A program made the translations under genes and the position numbers. From NCBI GenBank assembly GCA_020809705.1, contig CP085832.1:5084001-5148000 (forward strand): a stretch of 64,000 nucleotides of DNA, in the 5' to 3' direction. Below, piece after piece: positions 35,825 to 47,168 of this stretch. A model generated the notes under the pieces. The model worked only from the letters and a program-made list of their open reading frames with translations. It was not told where the DNA came from and did not search any database. The stretch comes from Calonectria ilicicola (lineage: Eukaryota; Ascomycota; Sordariomycetes; Hypocreales; Nectriaceae). Position 1 is the stretch's first letter; each line of letters opens with the position of its first letter.

Positions 35825-37122
35825 GGCCACGGTCGGTCCTTGCCCACCTGAGAGCTGTGGCGTGTTTATCAAATCCTAAGGGAAGACTTGTTTGTCCCAA
35901 ACTAACCCATGAAGCCTCGACAGGCAATGTGGATGCCATCCAAAGCGAACTACCCAGTGAGAGCGATGCTAAAGGTAAACATCACGGTCGCGCGAGCACA
36001 AGGGGTTTTCCCCGCAACATTACGTAAGCCTGCGGAGGTCTGTTCCGGTTTTTCACTTGGGCACTTCGGAAATAAGTTGGGTTTAAGGCAATGAATTAGA
36101 TACTTGACGGAAGCCTGAATATTTCCTGCAAGACAATCTTGAATCGCAATGGTAGCGTCTAATGTAAACTTTTGGCCGAGAGCAATTTATTATTGTTTTT
36201 TTCTTCCAACTAAAACCAATTTCTACAAAAACGAGACATAATTCCTCAATTCTCGCGAATAGACAGACCATTTCTGCTAGTCGAATGATGGTTCAGATCC
36301 AGTCCTCAATGAATACCCAAGCATTTTTGTGTGCCCGCCTTTTCATATTCAGCCCTGTAGTCTTGTCTCACAACCTTTTATACACTATTCAAGCCTATTT
36401 CCATTATTACGCACTGACTTTTCCGCTTTTTTCAGTCAGGATGTTGACATCAAGCAGCCTCTAACTGGCAGCCTCACCTCAATAGATCATCGTATCATAC
36501 ACACCATCACCGGAAAAGATGAATTTCTATCGCGAGGCTGAAATCTGATATCCCTGACACTGCGGAAAAGTTTCCAGAACTTTCAATTGCTTTAGGATTG
36601 CACATACAAGATAACGAGAATTTGTCCGGCTACTATCCCGTATATCTCATAACTCCAAAGTACACTTCGAGGACTGGTTTCATTTTTGGGAGTAATAATA
36701 GTTGGTGTATACAACCATGAAAACTATGGTGCTCGTAATCAGGATCTTGAGTCCCCTTGAATACTGGAAGCTTCAGCAAAACAACACAACACCACTGCTG
36801 GTAGAATTACATCTGCAGAAAAGTAAAACCTCTTATCCAATCAAGTGCCCAGTGGGTCATTGAGTCTAGCATGGATTCGTGTGATCCCTTGCTTCAAAGC
36901 CAAGGAATCACCGTGCTTGAGCGTTGATGACATTTATACCAAAAATAACGGCTTCGCATAAATGGAGATATTTATCCACCATGTTCAATTCATTATTTGT
37001 CATAGTAGATAGAATTGGGAAATCTATATGTACGTGGTTTGCTTAAAATAATTACTGGTAAAAGCTACACCATATTAATTCTATGCTCGAAGGTTAACTT
37101 GGGAGAGGATAAATCGTAACAG
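35825..37122. other. Intergenic upstream of the CTF1-like gene
   Basis: Searched on the minus strand for a zinc-cluster exon. Near 35970-36000 one frame gives GKTPCARATVMF, loosely like the second half of a Zn2Cys6 motif with two cysteines replaced, but stops interrupt it. No gene called. Confidence 0.4.
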
Positions 37123-37524
37123 TTATAATGAGCAGGGAAAAGGGGCGGTGGGGCGAATGGAGTAACCCCCACCTGTCTTCGTCCAGGTTTCTCTTGGCAG
37201 CCAGCCTCCCCCGTGGTCGAACCATGAGCTAATCATCGCATAGCTCGGTTTCAGATTGCTGAATGAAGCAATTTCCGGGAGGCCGGGCAGGTTCCCATTT
37301 TGGATCTGCAAAGAAGACACTGCGACTTCACACCTTATTTCGAAAGTCGGTTCTTCAAGAAGTGTCAATCTTTGAGATTCGGTTTGCTTAGGTTCAAATA
37401 GCCTGACATTTCTATGGGTTGCTTCTCTAGTATTCATCAAATAGTATAATTTTGGATATAGTACCTGTCGGCGCTGGATCATTATTGCGGACTTGTATTT
37501 GTCAAATACGAACGAGAGCCCCAT
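37123..37524 (-). CDS. Hypothetical 133-residue ORF
   Basis: An open frame from an ATG at 37524 with no recognised domain, signal peptide or membrane segment. It ends with a tryptophan- and glycine-rich stretch (SSWFDHGGGWLPRETW). It lies alone in a 3-kb gap. Could be a chance frame or a fragment. Confidence 0.25.
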   Translation of the reverse strand: MGLSFVFDKYKSAIMIQRRQVLYPKLYYLMNTREATHRNVRLFEPKQTESQRLTLLEEPTFEIRCEVAVSSLQIQNGNLPGLPEIASFSNLKPSYAMISSWFDHGGGWLPRETWTKTGGGYSIRPTAPFPCSL

Positions 37525-38987
37525 CTGCTCAGAGATGTCAGTCCTGCATCAACCCCATTGTATGTGGGCCTGGTCCAATAAAAAACATGTTCACCATCGT
37601 AGCCCATACCTCTCAGCTCGGTGATAAAGAAGAATGATGGATGGCAGGGACATTAAAATGAGCATCCATTTTTAATGTGTAGCGATTTGGTTTCATACTT
37701 GTTGTATTTTTTATTGGTGAAGAGATTACCATGGTACTTGGCTCAGCTCACACGGCGGAGCATTGATTATCATGCACATGGAGAATTCATGGACCAATTT
37801 TCCGCATTTTGCACATATTTTTCATCTGGTCTATTTGCTTTTTTAGAAGTATTTTGTCAAGATTATACTATTATAACTTCACTACATCTCATCACGATTG
37901 TTGTGCTAGAATGATTATAAACTAGTTGAACTATCCTAGTGTAGGGTAACACGAAGAAATAAGTATGGCATCGCTTAGATGCCCTGGTCGGATTTGGCAG
38001 TCTGGGACTGATTGTTTTTCTTACATATTGTGTGTTTTTAGAGCTTAACCTCCAATTTCTATATGAGACGTGGAATCGGTCTGTCCGCTTTGACCCGACG
38101 TGTCAACTGACACCATCGGCTCTCCGAGAGGTTTCGCGAGATGTCAAGACGTCATTCGTAGTGCTTTTAACTATGGTTTTAAGGTTGTGCCGTGAGGTAG
38201 TCTAGGGTACTGGGGTCATAGTAACATGGTAGCGGAGGATACATAGAGTTGTTAGATTGCGCTCGGTCAGCAGCTGTCACACCATTGTCAAGTCTGATGT
38301 CCGAGGGTTCAAGTGGGCGATGCCGGATTGGGTATTAGCAAGGACCACGCCGTCGCTCTCGCTTAGCTCTAGAAATGTGCTAATACGAGGGAACCCTGGC
38401 GATTGGCGTCTAGCGCCCCTCTTCTTTCCCGCTAGAATATCGGATCAAGCCGAATCTTTCAAACAGCACTAAAATTCGACTTGGTGGCGTTCGAATGTTT
38501 CCACCAAGCAGAATCACGGGTTTGGCTCCGCACAAGGATTGATAGATGCAATAGACCTTGCATTGCCACCGAGACTGAAACCATGCCAAATTCCCTGGTA
38601 TCCTCCCCCGGGATGTCGGTATGGCTCAATGGGACGTTTCAAGGTATGCGTTTATTGCCAGGCGGAGTTTTGTGTGGAATATCCAGAATAGGATGGTGCT
38701 CGCTTGCCCCATTTGCCATGCTCCAAAGATCGTGAGGTTGTCGTTGGTGGAATAAATCAAAGGTAAAGGGGAAGCGTAGAGATATTGGCAGCGATAAATA
38801 GACTGAAATATCTCGATTGGGATATGTTTTTTGTTGTGCTGCATCAGTATTCCTTTCGTTCATCCATTCATTCATTCTTTCTTGCATCGCCAGAAGCAGG
38901 GTCTCTGGCAAACCGTCTCGATCCAAACACTCATTTATTCGACTTTTTTTTTTTTTTTTCCATACCAATCCATTCAAAACCGTAACC
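37525..38987. promoter_or_regulatory. Upstream region of pectin lyase
   Basis: 1.46 kb without a convincing gene. The last 100 bases before the pectin lyase ATG contain a T-tract (38944-38959), as in many strongly expressed fungal promoters or 5' leaders. Confidence 0.45.
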
Positions 38988-40174
38988 ATGCGTGTTTTCA
39001 AGGCCATCATCGCTATTACGGCGCTCCTACCCGGCTCCTTTGCCGCCCTTCCCACGCAGGCCGAGGGTTTTGCCTCTGGCACTACCGGTGGTAAAGGTGG
39101 TCAAGCCGTTTACCCCAAGACCAACGCCGAACTTGTCAGCTATCTCGGCGATAGCACAACCCGCATCATTTACCTCCAGCAGACTTTCGATTTTACCGGA
39201 ACCGAGGGAACTGCTAGTGAGACCGGCTGTGCTCCCTGGGGTACTGGCTCGCAGTGCCAGCTCGCTATTAACAAGAACAACTGGTGCACCAACTACCAGC
39301 CCAATGCACCCAAGGTCAATGTCAAGTACGACAAGGCTGGCTTGAATCCCATTAAGGTCGGATCCAATAAGAGCATTATTGGAGTCGGCTCTAAGGGTGT
39401 TATTAAAGGCAAGGGTCTCCGCCTTGCCAATGGCGTTAAGAATGTCATTATTCAGAATATCCACGTCACTGATCTTAACCCCCACGTTGTTTGGGGAGGC
39501 GATGCGATTACGCTTGATGGCACCGATAATATTTGGATTGATCACTGCACCACATCTCTGATTGGCCGCCAGCACATGGTTCTTGGAAACGGCGCAAGCG
39601 GCCGCGTCTCCATCACCAACAACAGAATTGACGGTACCAGCAACTGGTCAGCCAGCTGCAATTCGTACCATTATTGGGGTGTCTACTTTGCTGGTTCTAA
39701 CGATGTAAGTAATGAAAGGAAACCTACCTGCGAGAGAGCAGCTTCTAACCTCAACAGCTCGTTACCTTCAAGGGCAACTATCTCTACCACATCTCTGGCC
39801 GTGCCCCTAAGATTCTCGGTAACACTCTTCTCCACGCTGTCGACAACTACTTCCACGATGTTCCCGACCATGCTTTCGAGGTTGATGATGGCGCCATGGT
39901 TCTTGTTGAGGGTAATGTCTTCCAGAATGTCAAGAACCCAGTTAAGGCTGGATATACTGGTCGTCTGTTTGGAGTGACCACCAGCGGTGCTGCCAATACT
40001 TGTTCTGCCTCTCTCGGCCGCACATGCCAGCTCAATGCCTTCGGCAGTTCCGGAACCTTGCCAGGTAGCGATTCTGGATTCTTGAGCAGCTTCAAGGGCA
40101 AAACCATTGCTTCATCTGGAGGATCTAACAGCGCCAAGAGTGCTCAAACCAAGGCCGGCTTTGGGTTGGCCTAA
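38988..40174 (+). CDS. Secreted pectin lyase, polysaccharide lyase family 1
   Basis: Exons 38988-39704 and 39758-40174 with a 53-nt intron (GTAAGT...CAACAG), 377 residues, very close to Aspergillus pectin lyases. Signal peptide [19 protein letters not shown], then [11 protein letters not shown]. Conserved core: [30 protein letters not shown] with the acidic groove residue, [23 protein letters not shown], and after the intron SGRAPKI carrying the catalytic arginine, [12 protein letters not shown] and HAFEV. The lack of the calcium-binding aspartate set and the presence of the tryptophan residues favour pectin lyase (4.2.2.10, beta-elimination of methylated pectin) over pectate lyase. An in-frame ATG further upstream (38817) is unlikely, as it would put the signal peptide inside the protein. 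Confidence 0.93.
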
Positions 40175-40915
40175 GGGAAAAGGCGACATGCAGTAGTGAG
40201 CTTGGATAAATTGGTTTTCGATTCGTGTGATTGCTTGGGAGACCGGGATTGAGACGCTTCCCTGGAGGATTTATTTACATGGAAATAAATAGATGTTAAT
40301 ATTTTATTTATTCAATTTACCTGTGTAATTTTATGAGCTTATCAATATTGCGTGACATTGACGCGAGCCGAGGTGTATTTGGTTTATACCACTGAAAAAT
40401 GTTACTCATTTGACTGCGACCACCTATTCCTGCATACCTCCCGGAACGAGCCTACCCGCCCTGAAATATTTTTTTGATCGCATACCGCATATCAGAGTTA
40501 ATTATAATCAATTTACGTCATCAAAAGTAGGATTTATAAGCATTACAAGATTTTTAAGTTTGGCGGAGGATGAAAAGTCCGTCTTAATCGGAATGGATGA
40601 AGAGCACTAATACCTGAGTAGTGTCATCTGATTAAAAATTGCAGAATATTGCAAAGCACTATGGAAATCTGCATAACTAGTTGGTTATAATAGAAATATT
40701 GTGAGGTGACGGTTTGGTGCAGACTGATGACAATCTGGGCCGTGTACCCCTTCCCAAGTCCATTTACTTTACTTCAAGTTGAATCACACAATGAAACCAT
40801 TACTGTCATATGAATGCTTAAAGACAATATGCATTAAAAAACAGTAACTAATCTACCGTTCGATAAACGTTCTAGCTGCAGGGGAGACCATGCGGCGATA
40901 TGGCTGATCTGTTCG
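40175..40915. other. Intergenic between convergent genes
   Basis: 3' regions of pectin lyase (plus) and the CMD-like gene (minus). Nothing else seen. Confidence 0.5.
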
Positions 40916-41939
40916 CTATATGCCACGGGCTGGGGGCGCTGTGACCTTTTTGCAGCACTGGCAGTCACAAGCCTGTGTGTGACAACCAAAGTCAATTTTA
41001 TCCACTGGCATGAGATCGCCAGTTTTACTATCAGTAAATCTTGCAATAGCTAGACCAAAATCTTGGGCAAATTTCGCATCTTGGATGGACCCGCCATGGT
41101 TCATGAGGCCACGTGTATGCCACAAAGCCTATATGACGAGAGAGAGTTAGTAATAGAGAGAGAGAGAGAGGGCTCGCGCTATGAGCTCACTTGTACAGGA
41201 CAATTGCAACATATGAGTGCCGCCATATTGCACATCTGCGTTTCGATTGGATTAAGAATAGCGTCCTCTGCAATGTAATACTCATAATGAAGTTGAGTAT
41301 TAAGGTAGTCTGCGGTATTGGTATTAGATATGCAGTGCTTTGTGAATTTGAACGAAGGGCTGCTCACACAAATCCCGGTGATATTTAAAGTTATTATCTC
41401 TATGTGCTTGTGCACTATCCGGAGTCCAGATGGTGTCGAAATAAGTGCGCGCTTTCTGATAACGTGCCTGAGCGATGGCTTCGGAAGCTACTTCGTCAAC
41501 TTGCGAAGCCTCCCACCTAGATCTGCATTAATTAAAAGAAGCAAATAATTATGAAAAAATTATAAACTTGATGGGTTCACCTTGGGCCATAGTGATCGAT
41601 CTCATCGTTCTTTAAGGTCTTGAACAGAGGTAATAAAGCCTGGAGGGATCGGGGAATACCATAAAGGGCGCTTGTTTTCAAGATGGCTTCCTTGATCCGA
41701 CGTTGGATGATCTTCTGAACTCCTAATTCATGGGAGAATATGGCCTTTTGGTAGACCTTTGTGACTTCAGAACCAAACGAGGCAGACGCAAGCCCGACAG
41801 CCTTTGTGGATGATTAGTATGCATTGGCGCCAGCTATCAACCAGGAAGGTTCTACCGCGATGAGATACCATCTCGCTTTCGTGATATCGTCAGACTGCTC
41901 TCGTAAAGCAAATTCGTCGAGAAGACTTGCTAAGGCCAT
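40916..41939 (-). CDS. Carboxymuconolactone decarboxylase-like (AhpD/CMD fold) protein
   Basis: Five exons, 41939-41856, 41801-41581, 41522-41368, 41309-41191 and 41128-40916, with introns of 54, 58, 58 and 62 nt, give 263 residues. Key stretches are KARWYLIAAVGLASASF, QRRIKEAILKTSALYGIPR, HYEYYIAEDAILNPIETQM, CCNCPVQALWHTRG and FAQDFGLAIARF, the pattern of fungal CMD-family proteins. The first intron explains an in-frame TAA. The C-terminal end is unusually cysteine-rich (HTQACDCQCCKK). Enzymatic role unknown; the fold supports peroxidase, decarboxylase or structural roles. An alternative start lies at 42047. It is divergent from the SnoaL-like gene. Confidence 0.75.
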
Positions 41940-42843
41940 GGTTCTCGACTTGTAAGAGCTTAAACTGAGACTCCGTTGCCGGGGCTGCAGGTGAGGTACT
42001 TGGTTCTGTTCCTTGGCGGCAAAGATATTGTGCGAGCTGTTGATCATTTGCGTTCATATGTATTGTCATATGAAGCGTCACTGTGCTGATTTTGAATTTT
42101 AGTCATGAAAGCTTATTGTTCACAAGGTCGATTGATTATGCATTCTTTAGTCAGTAATTATAAAACTAGAATAATTAAGCCAGCTGAGGGGCCGAAGGAG
42201 ACCCGCACGGCATATTTGAGCCGATTATATTTGAGTTTTGTAGAATAAATTGGGGGCCAGGATAGGGTTTCAGTTTCAGCTACGAGAAAACATCAGTCGG
42301 CAATTCTACTTACAAGTGCTCTCAATAACTAGATCAGCTATATAATCTTCGTAACAGCCGTATAAAATATTTCTTTTGTTTAATATTCTATGATATCGAC
42401 TTGGTGCCTGGTCGAGGTTTGCTTGGAGCATGGCTCCAACGGCTGATGTATGATTTCGTGGGGGTGATGGGCTTTGAAGCCACTAACCAAGAACACGGAA
42501 ATACGGATATGGCTGTGGAGTTAGAAGCTTAGCAGACCATAGAAACCTGGTCTCTATTTGTTTAAACTTCAACTGATCTTGTTTGACTCTACGGAAGGAA
42601 GCTTACCAACTTTCGTGGCCCGAACTCCATGAACAGAAGGTGGATTTGTCATGTGCATAACTTGATATCTCAACAAAAGGTGGACCGAGTAAGATATAAA
42701 AACTCTGCAAGAAGCCATCCAGCTTCTATCCAGCTTCTATATGTCCATCAATTCCATCAACAGTTTACCTGTAGTCAAGAATTTGACCTTCATCTCCCGA
42801 GTTTTCTAATTTACGAACTCCCCTTCAACTTTGGTTGATCAGA
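41940..42843. promoter_or_regulatory. Shared upstream region of CMD-like and SnoaL-like genes
   Basis: 904 bases between divergent starts. A short tandem, CCAGCTTCTAT, occurs twice at 42719-42740 just ahead of the SnoaL-like ATG. No other gene. Confidence 0.5.
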
Positions 42844-43401
42844 ATGGCGACCAAATTGCCCAGCTACTCAGGTATAATCGAACCTGGTTCTCACCTTACC
42901 GAGCATGAACGTATCGTTGATGCTATCCATCGATTGACCGAATCGGTGGATGCAGAAGATGGTGCCATTTTTGCCAGCGCCATATATGGGGATACCACCT
43001 GGGATGTCAGTGGCCTCACCTTTCTGGGAAAGGACTATGGAGTACTGCGTGGAAAAGAAGAAATGTTGCACTGGATGATGACTGGTCCAGTGCCTGTCCT
43101 GTCCACGCATATGGTCTCAAATGTCAGGTCCCACATCACGGTCCATGACGACGGCTCGAAAACAGCCACGGCAACGGCTTATCTACTTGCGCAACATCTT
43201 CCCAAGGGAACCCCACATAATAAAGTTTCAACATGGGAGAAGGATATTTTTCTTGCGGGGAATAGATTTACCGGCGAACTTAAATGGGACGGGGAGAGTT
43301 GGCGATTTACAAATTACGCAATCAGGACTATTTGGAGCGTGGGTAACAATGACTTTATCGTTGCTGCTCGTCCACCAGAATTTAAGCTAGAGAATAAGTA
43401 G
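42844..43401 (+). CDS. SnoaL-like (NTF2-fold) protein
   Basis: Single exon, 185 residues. Begins MATKLPSYSGII and contains HERIVDAIHRLTESVD, TTWDVSGLTF, HMVSNVRSHI, ATATAYLLAQHLP and RFTGELKWDGESWRFTNYAI, the helix-then-sheet pattern of SnoaL/NTF2-like proteins. Such proteins act as small cyclases, hydratases or isomerases, often in natural-product or aromatic catabolic routes; the substrate is unknown here. The ATG at 42844 is the first in frame apart from nine bases of non-ATG extension. Divergent from the CMD-like gene. Confidence 0.8.
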   Translation: MATKLPSYSGIIEPGSHLTEHERIVDAIHRLTESVDAEDGAIFASAIYGDTTWDVSGLTFLGKDYGVLRGKEEMLHWMMTGPVPVLSTHMVSNVRSHITVHDDGSKTATATAYLLAQHLPKGTPHNKVSTWEKDIFLAGNRFTGELKWDGESWRFTNYAIRTIWSVGNNDFIVAARPPEFKLENK

Positions 43402-43680
43402 GGGTTCTTCAGAATTACACGCTCTTGAAAACCTCTTGTACGTTTTCGCCATGATGATGGATACTGCGGAAATGGATGTTGGTGCAATAGCTTTTTAGAG
43501 AGCTGGAAGTATTTTTTCCTGACTACGCTCAAGCCATCAAGGATGAAATAAAGATTTTTACTTGCCACCTTTCCCAAATTTCTTTTTCTGTTTTAAAATA
43601 ATGTTAGTTTTTACAGCGTTTGTTCAAGAACGCCAAGGTATAGTCGATGTGAATTTATAGATTTAGAAATAATGTTCTGT

Positions 43681-46600
43681 TTATTCAACCTTTTGCCACT
43701 CCAGAGATAGTTGAAATATTTGCATCCAAGAGTTTCCCGAATTAGCTTGATTGAAACCAAGGTTCATCTCATTGAACTTCTCAGCGCTGACAACCCCGTT
43801 TTCCGTTTCGTGCCATCCAACTGAGCTATTTCCATGAAGATACCCATCTGTGGCACCAGACACGGCCTGGATGCTTTGCGCGCCTTGATACATGAGACCA
43901 GCGAAACCAGCGCTCATTGCCGACATCATTTGCATCTCCTGCATCTGTCTCAACATTTTGATTTGCGGGACAGTGCGTGAGTACACACCGTGACGCAGCA
44001 GCGAGAACTCCAGTAGCTCAGTAGCGTCGTTGTGTTCGCATGCCGTGACCCATTTCTCTCGCATACGCGGAGAATACAAACAACACATGCGAATATCTTC
44101 GATAACTTCATTCTCAATCTCGAATTTCAAATTTCCCCTTGTTTTTTCACATATCTCTTTGTAGCATTCTGGACAAATCAGACAGTCATGCCAGCCGTAC
44201 CATTTTCGACCTGGAACGTGTGTCTCTCGCGGGCACTCTGGTAAGCCAATATAATTTTGGACCGTATCGGAGAACCTGGACCAAACGCCTTCCTGTTGTG
44301 CCTCAAATAAACTAAGCGTGAACTGAAGAAATCGTGGACTGGATCCATGCATGTTGCAGCGGATAGTATCGGCGGTGTCAGTCGTGGGACTTTTTTCAAA
44401 GAATCGACCGGAATCAAATGCTTCACAAAAGCCAATAAAGCACGATTGGCACACATTGTAATTGTTACAGCCTCCCTTCAGAGTATACCATGTGCCGTTG
44501 GATATGCCTTCAGCTACACATGGAGGGCTGGAAAGGATTTTCCCAGCATATTTGCTGAATATTTTAGCGTCTTGGCGTTTTACTGCTGCATCCAACGCTG
44601 AAACAATTGCAGGAAGTCTGGCATCACTAGACAGAGAATACTATTTGTCAGCACATGCTTTGCAACAGAATTGTAGAAGCAATGAAATATTCGTATGACT
44701 ACCCACCATGTCCACGCGGATGGCTCCTTTTGTCGATATCCTAGAGCATGATCCATCCATTCTGAACCAGTGACAGTCTTCTCCACAGGTACATATTCAA
44801 AGTCATTTTCTATCGCTGTCCATGCAATCTGGTCAAAATAGCAGTTCTCACAGATGACTAGGCCCTCCACTTTATCTCGTGATGTCACCCATTGTCGGCT
44901 GCATGATTCCACCGTCTTACCTTCGCACTGTGGCAACTGGAAGCGTTTGGTGGCCTTTTCAACCCAACTAGAGAATGGAGCATTGTTTTTTGAAAAGATA
45001 ATAAACGATCGCCTCACGTATGGAAAGCTGAGGTCGCACTTCCATGTATCTTGCTGTGGCTGGGGGTTTGGATAGCGACTTTCTCGAGGGATAAACTCTC
45101 CTGCGTATGCACTTGCTTGAATGACGTCTTCGTAGCAGGCTTCGCAAGACATAAAATTTATCATGATATCGTTTGTATCCCCATTAATGATAACCCATTT
45201 GTAGTTATCCTTTCCTTTTACTCCTGCCTGAGCTTTGCAATCTTGTATACTGAGACGCTTCAGCATGTAGTCTTCCAAGGGCTCAACAGATTTTGTCTGA
45301 AAGCACTGTGGTAACAAGACTGAGGTAATACGTGGAACATTGAACCTGCATCTTCCATTGGACCTGCGTATTTTTTCAAAGCTTGTAGCCAATGCAGTGT
45401 CTTGCAAGAATCTGGAATGACAGCGACTACAGATGAGAAAATCTGGAACAGTCGGTAGACGGAACCACAAAGTTTCGTATACGGTGTCGCGGATGTTGCC
45501 TGGGCAGTCCCAAATAACTTCATTTGGTTCTCCGTGGTCAGATATGATGAGAGGTGGGCGACGCCAATCGTCTTCAATCCACTTTTCATTCACAATCGGA
45601 TGTGGAGTAGGGGCGGTTATATTCGTCGACCCAGCCAATGAAAATTTCTTGAGCTCGTCCACCATATTATCGATTTGATCTCTCCCTACGGATGCAGTTT
45701 GGTGGGGTTGGTCTGCTGTCTCAGCTTGGCAGTTGCTAGGTGAAATATCTTGCTGATGGCCCGAAAGGGTAGGTAGTTGCTGTGACAATAGTAGTGGCTT
45801 TCCAAGACTTTGGTCCTCATGTTCAGTTCCAATGTTGGATTGGATAGGCTTCGCATTGAACTGACCTACTTCTGGAGTATGGTCATTCGACAATGCTTGT
45901 GATGTTCCCAAACCTGAGTTGCGAGTCTCCTCTTCAATATATGATGAACAAGGATAACCTGAGAGGCTAACATTTGAACCGGAGACCTGTATGTTAGGTG
46001 CCTCGGTATTTGTAGAAATGTGTTCTTTTATGGAATCAGGAGAAATACACATAATGTCGTATCCAGCAGAGTTGGACACTGCATTTGTTGGATTGTACTG
46101 TTGTTGCGATGGAGCCAGCTTGAATGGTAAATTTGGCATTTTTTCTTCTGTTATTTCAGAAGACTGACCAGATACCATACTTGAAGCGGTTGAGACCTGT
46201 TGGTATTGGGGTGTATATGCAATATTGCTGGGTGATTGGACGCTAGGGCTATCTGCGACATTGGGGCGGGCGTGTTGCGTTGGAGGGTAAATGTAGGTCG
46301 GGGTTTCTGTGTATGATGCCTGTTCATAATTGCTGGGACTTGCATAGGAGCCCTTATTTATTTCATTGCAATTAACTCGAGGTGGAACAACAGAGCCGCC
46401 ACCAGTTTGGCCGTGCAAGATTACCTCAGAATATGGATACTGGTAATTGACTGGAACTGGCTGTGTAGCGGTTTGCTGACCCTGACTAGAAATAACAGCC
46501 TCTTCAGGACTGTACATGGATTGAATTGGAGTTGTGGAGCATTGGTAATTCGAAGTCCCTGGTGCATTAAAATACACTTGCTCAGAAGTCTGTCCTAACA

Positions 46601-47168
46601 CGTTGTAACTGTGTTGAATAGGTTCGGCAGATGAGATGCCTTGAGAAACAGAAATAGGAGCTGTTGGCTGATGATTCCAATATTCAAACTGAGGATAAGA
46701 AATCTGCGTTTGAGATGCATGCTGGTGCGTCGTGTTAGGTGGAATGTTGAATGAGCTTGTATATGGGCTTGACTGCGTTGTTGATGTCCTGGGCCCATAC
46801 TTATTCTTCTCCTGCTGTTGAACAAAAGTGCTTGCCAAGAACCGAGCTTCATTGTGCACACCTTGCGCTACAGACTTAATATTTGAAAACAAACCACGCA
46901 GCGAACTAGGGCGGGCAGGGAGGGGTGGAAGGTTGTGAATTGGTTGTTCGTTGGGAAGCGGGACTAGCTTGGGCAAAGCCGGAGGCAAACCCCAGGTTTG
47001 AAGTGCAGCAGGTACTGGAAAAGAAGGGTGACTAGATTGTTCTGCAAGTGTGCGATGATAATCGTATGGGGACACTTCATAGGTTTGACGCTGAGGAAGG
47101 GGGGCATGTTGCTCATCCGGTCGCCCCGGAGGCGGGGGAAAATAGGGCAGGTGGTGTCCCTGGTCCAT
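43681..47168 (-). CDS. Large protein with proline/glutamine-rich N-terminus and five CxxC modules
   Basis: Exons 47168-44707 and 44626-43681, one 80-nt intron, 1135 residues. Residues 1-540 are low-complexity, rich in P, Q, S, T, N and Y. From about 550 a cysteine module repeats, marked by FLICSRCH (near 583), NFMSCEACY (675), LVICENCY (771), YNVCQSCF (879) and CLICPECY (971), spaced about 92-108 residues. Most are preceded by W-x-C-D/P or R-C-N and by LPxC plus a tryptophan. The intron was set so that WTCD continues into DARLPAIVSAL, restoring the module start. A helical tail with QIKMLRQMQEMQMMSAMSAG follows. No signal peptide or clear membrane segment. I recognise similar fungal proteins of unknown function only; metal binding by the cysteine pairs is likely but unproven. 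Confidence 0.8.

Noticed and set aside
35970..36000. Half zinc cluster upstream of the CTF1-like gene
   Set aside because: Two of the needed cysteines are absent and stops interrupt the frame; the resemblance may be chance.
39027..39575. 182-residue frame antisense to pectin lyase
   Set aside because: It is a shadow of the codon-biased plus-strand gene.
38817..39977. 386-residue frame starting upstream of the pectin lyase ATG and reading through the intron
   Set aside because: The N-terminal extension is low-complexity, would bury the signal peptide, and the end ignores a clear GTAAGT...AACAG intron.
41802..41856. In-frame TAA in the CMD-like gene seen as a nonsense mutation
   Set aside because: It lies inside a 54-nt GT-AG intron with a TACTAAT branch site; splicing restores the family sequence WYLIAAVGLASASF.
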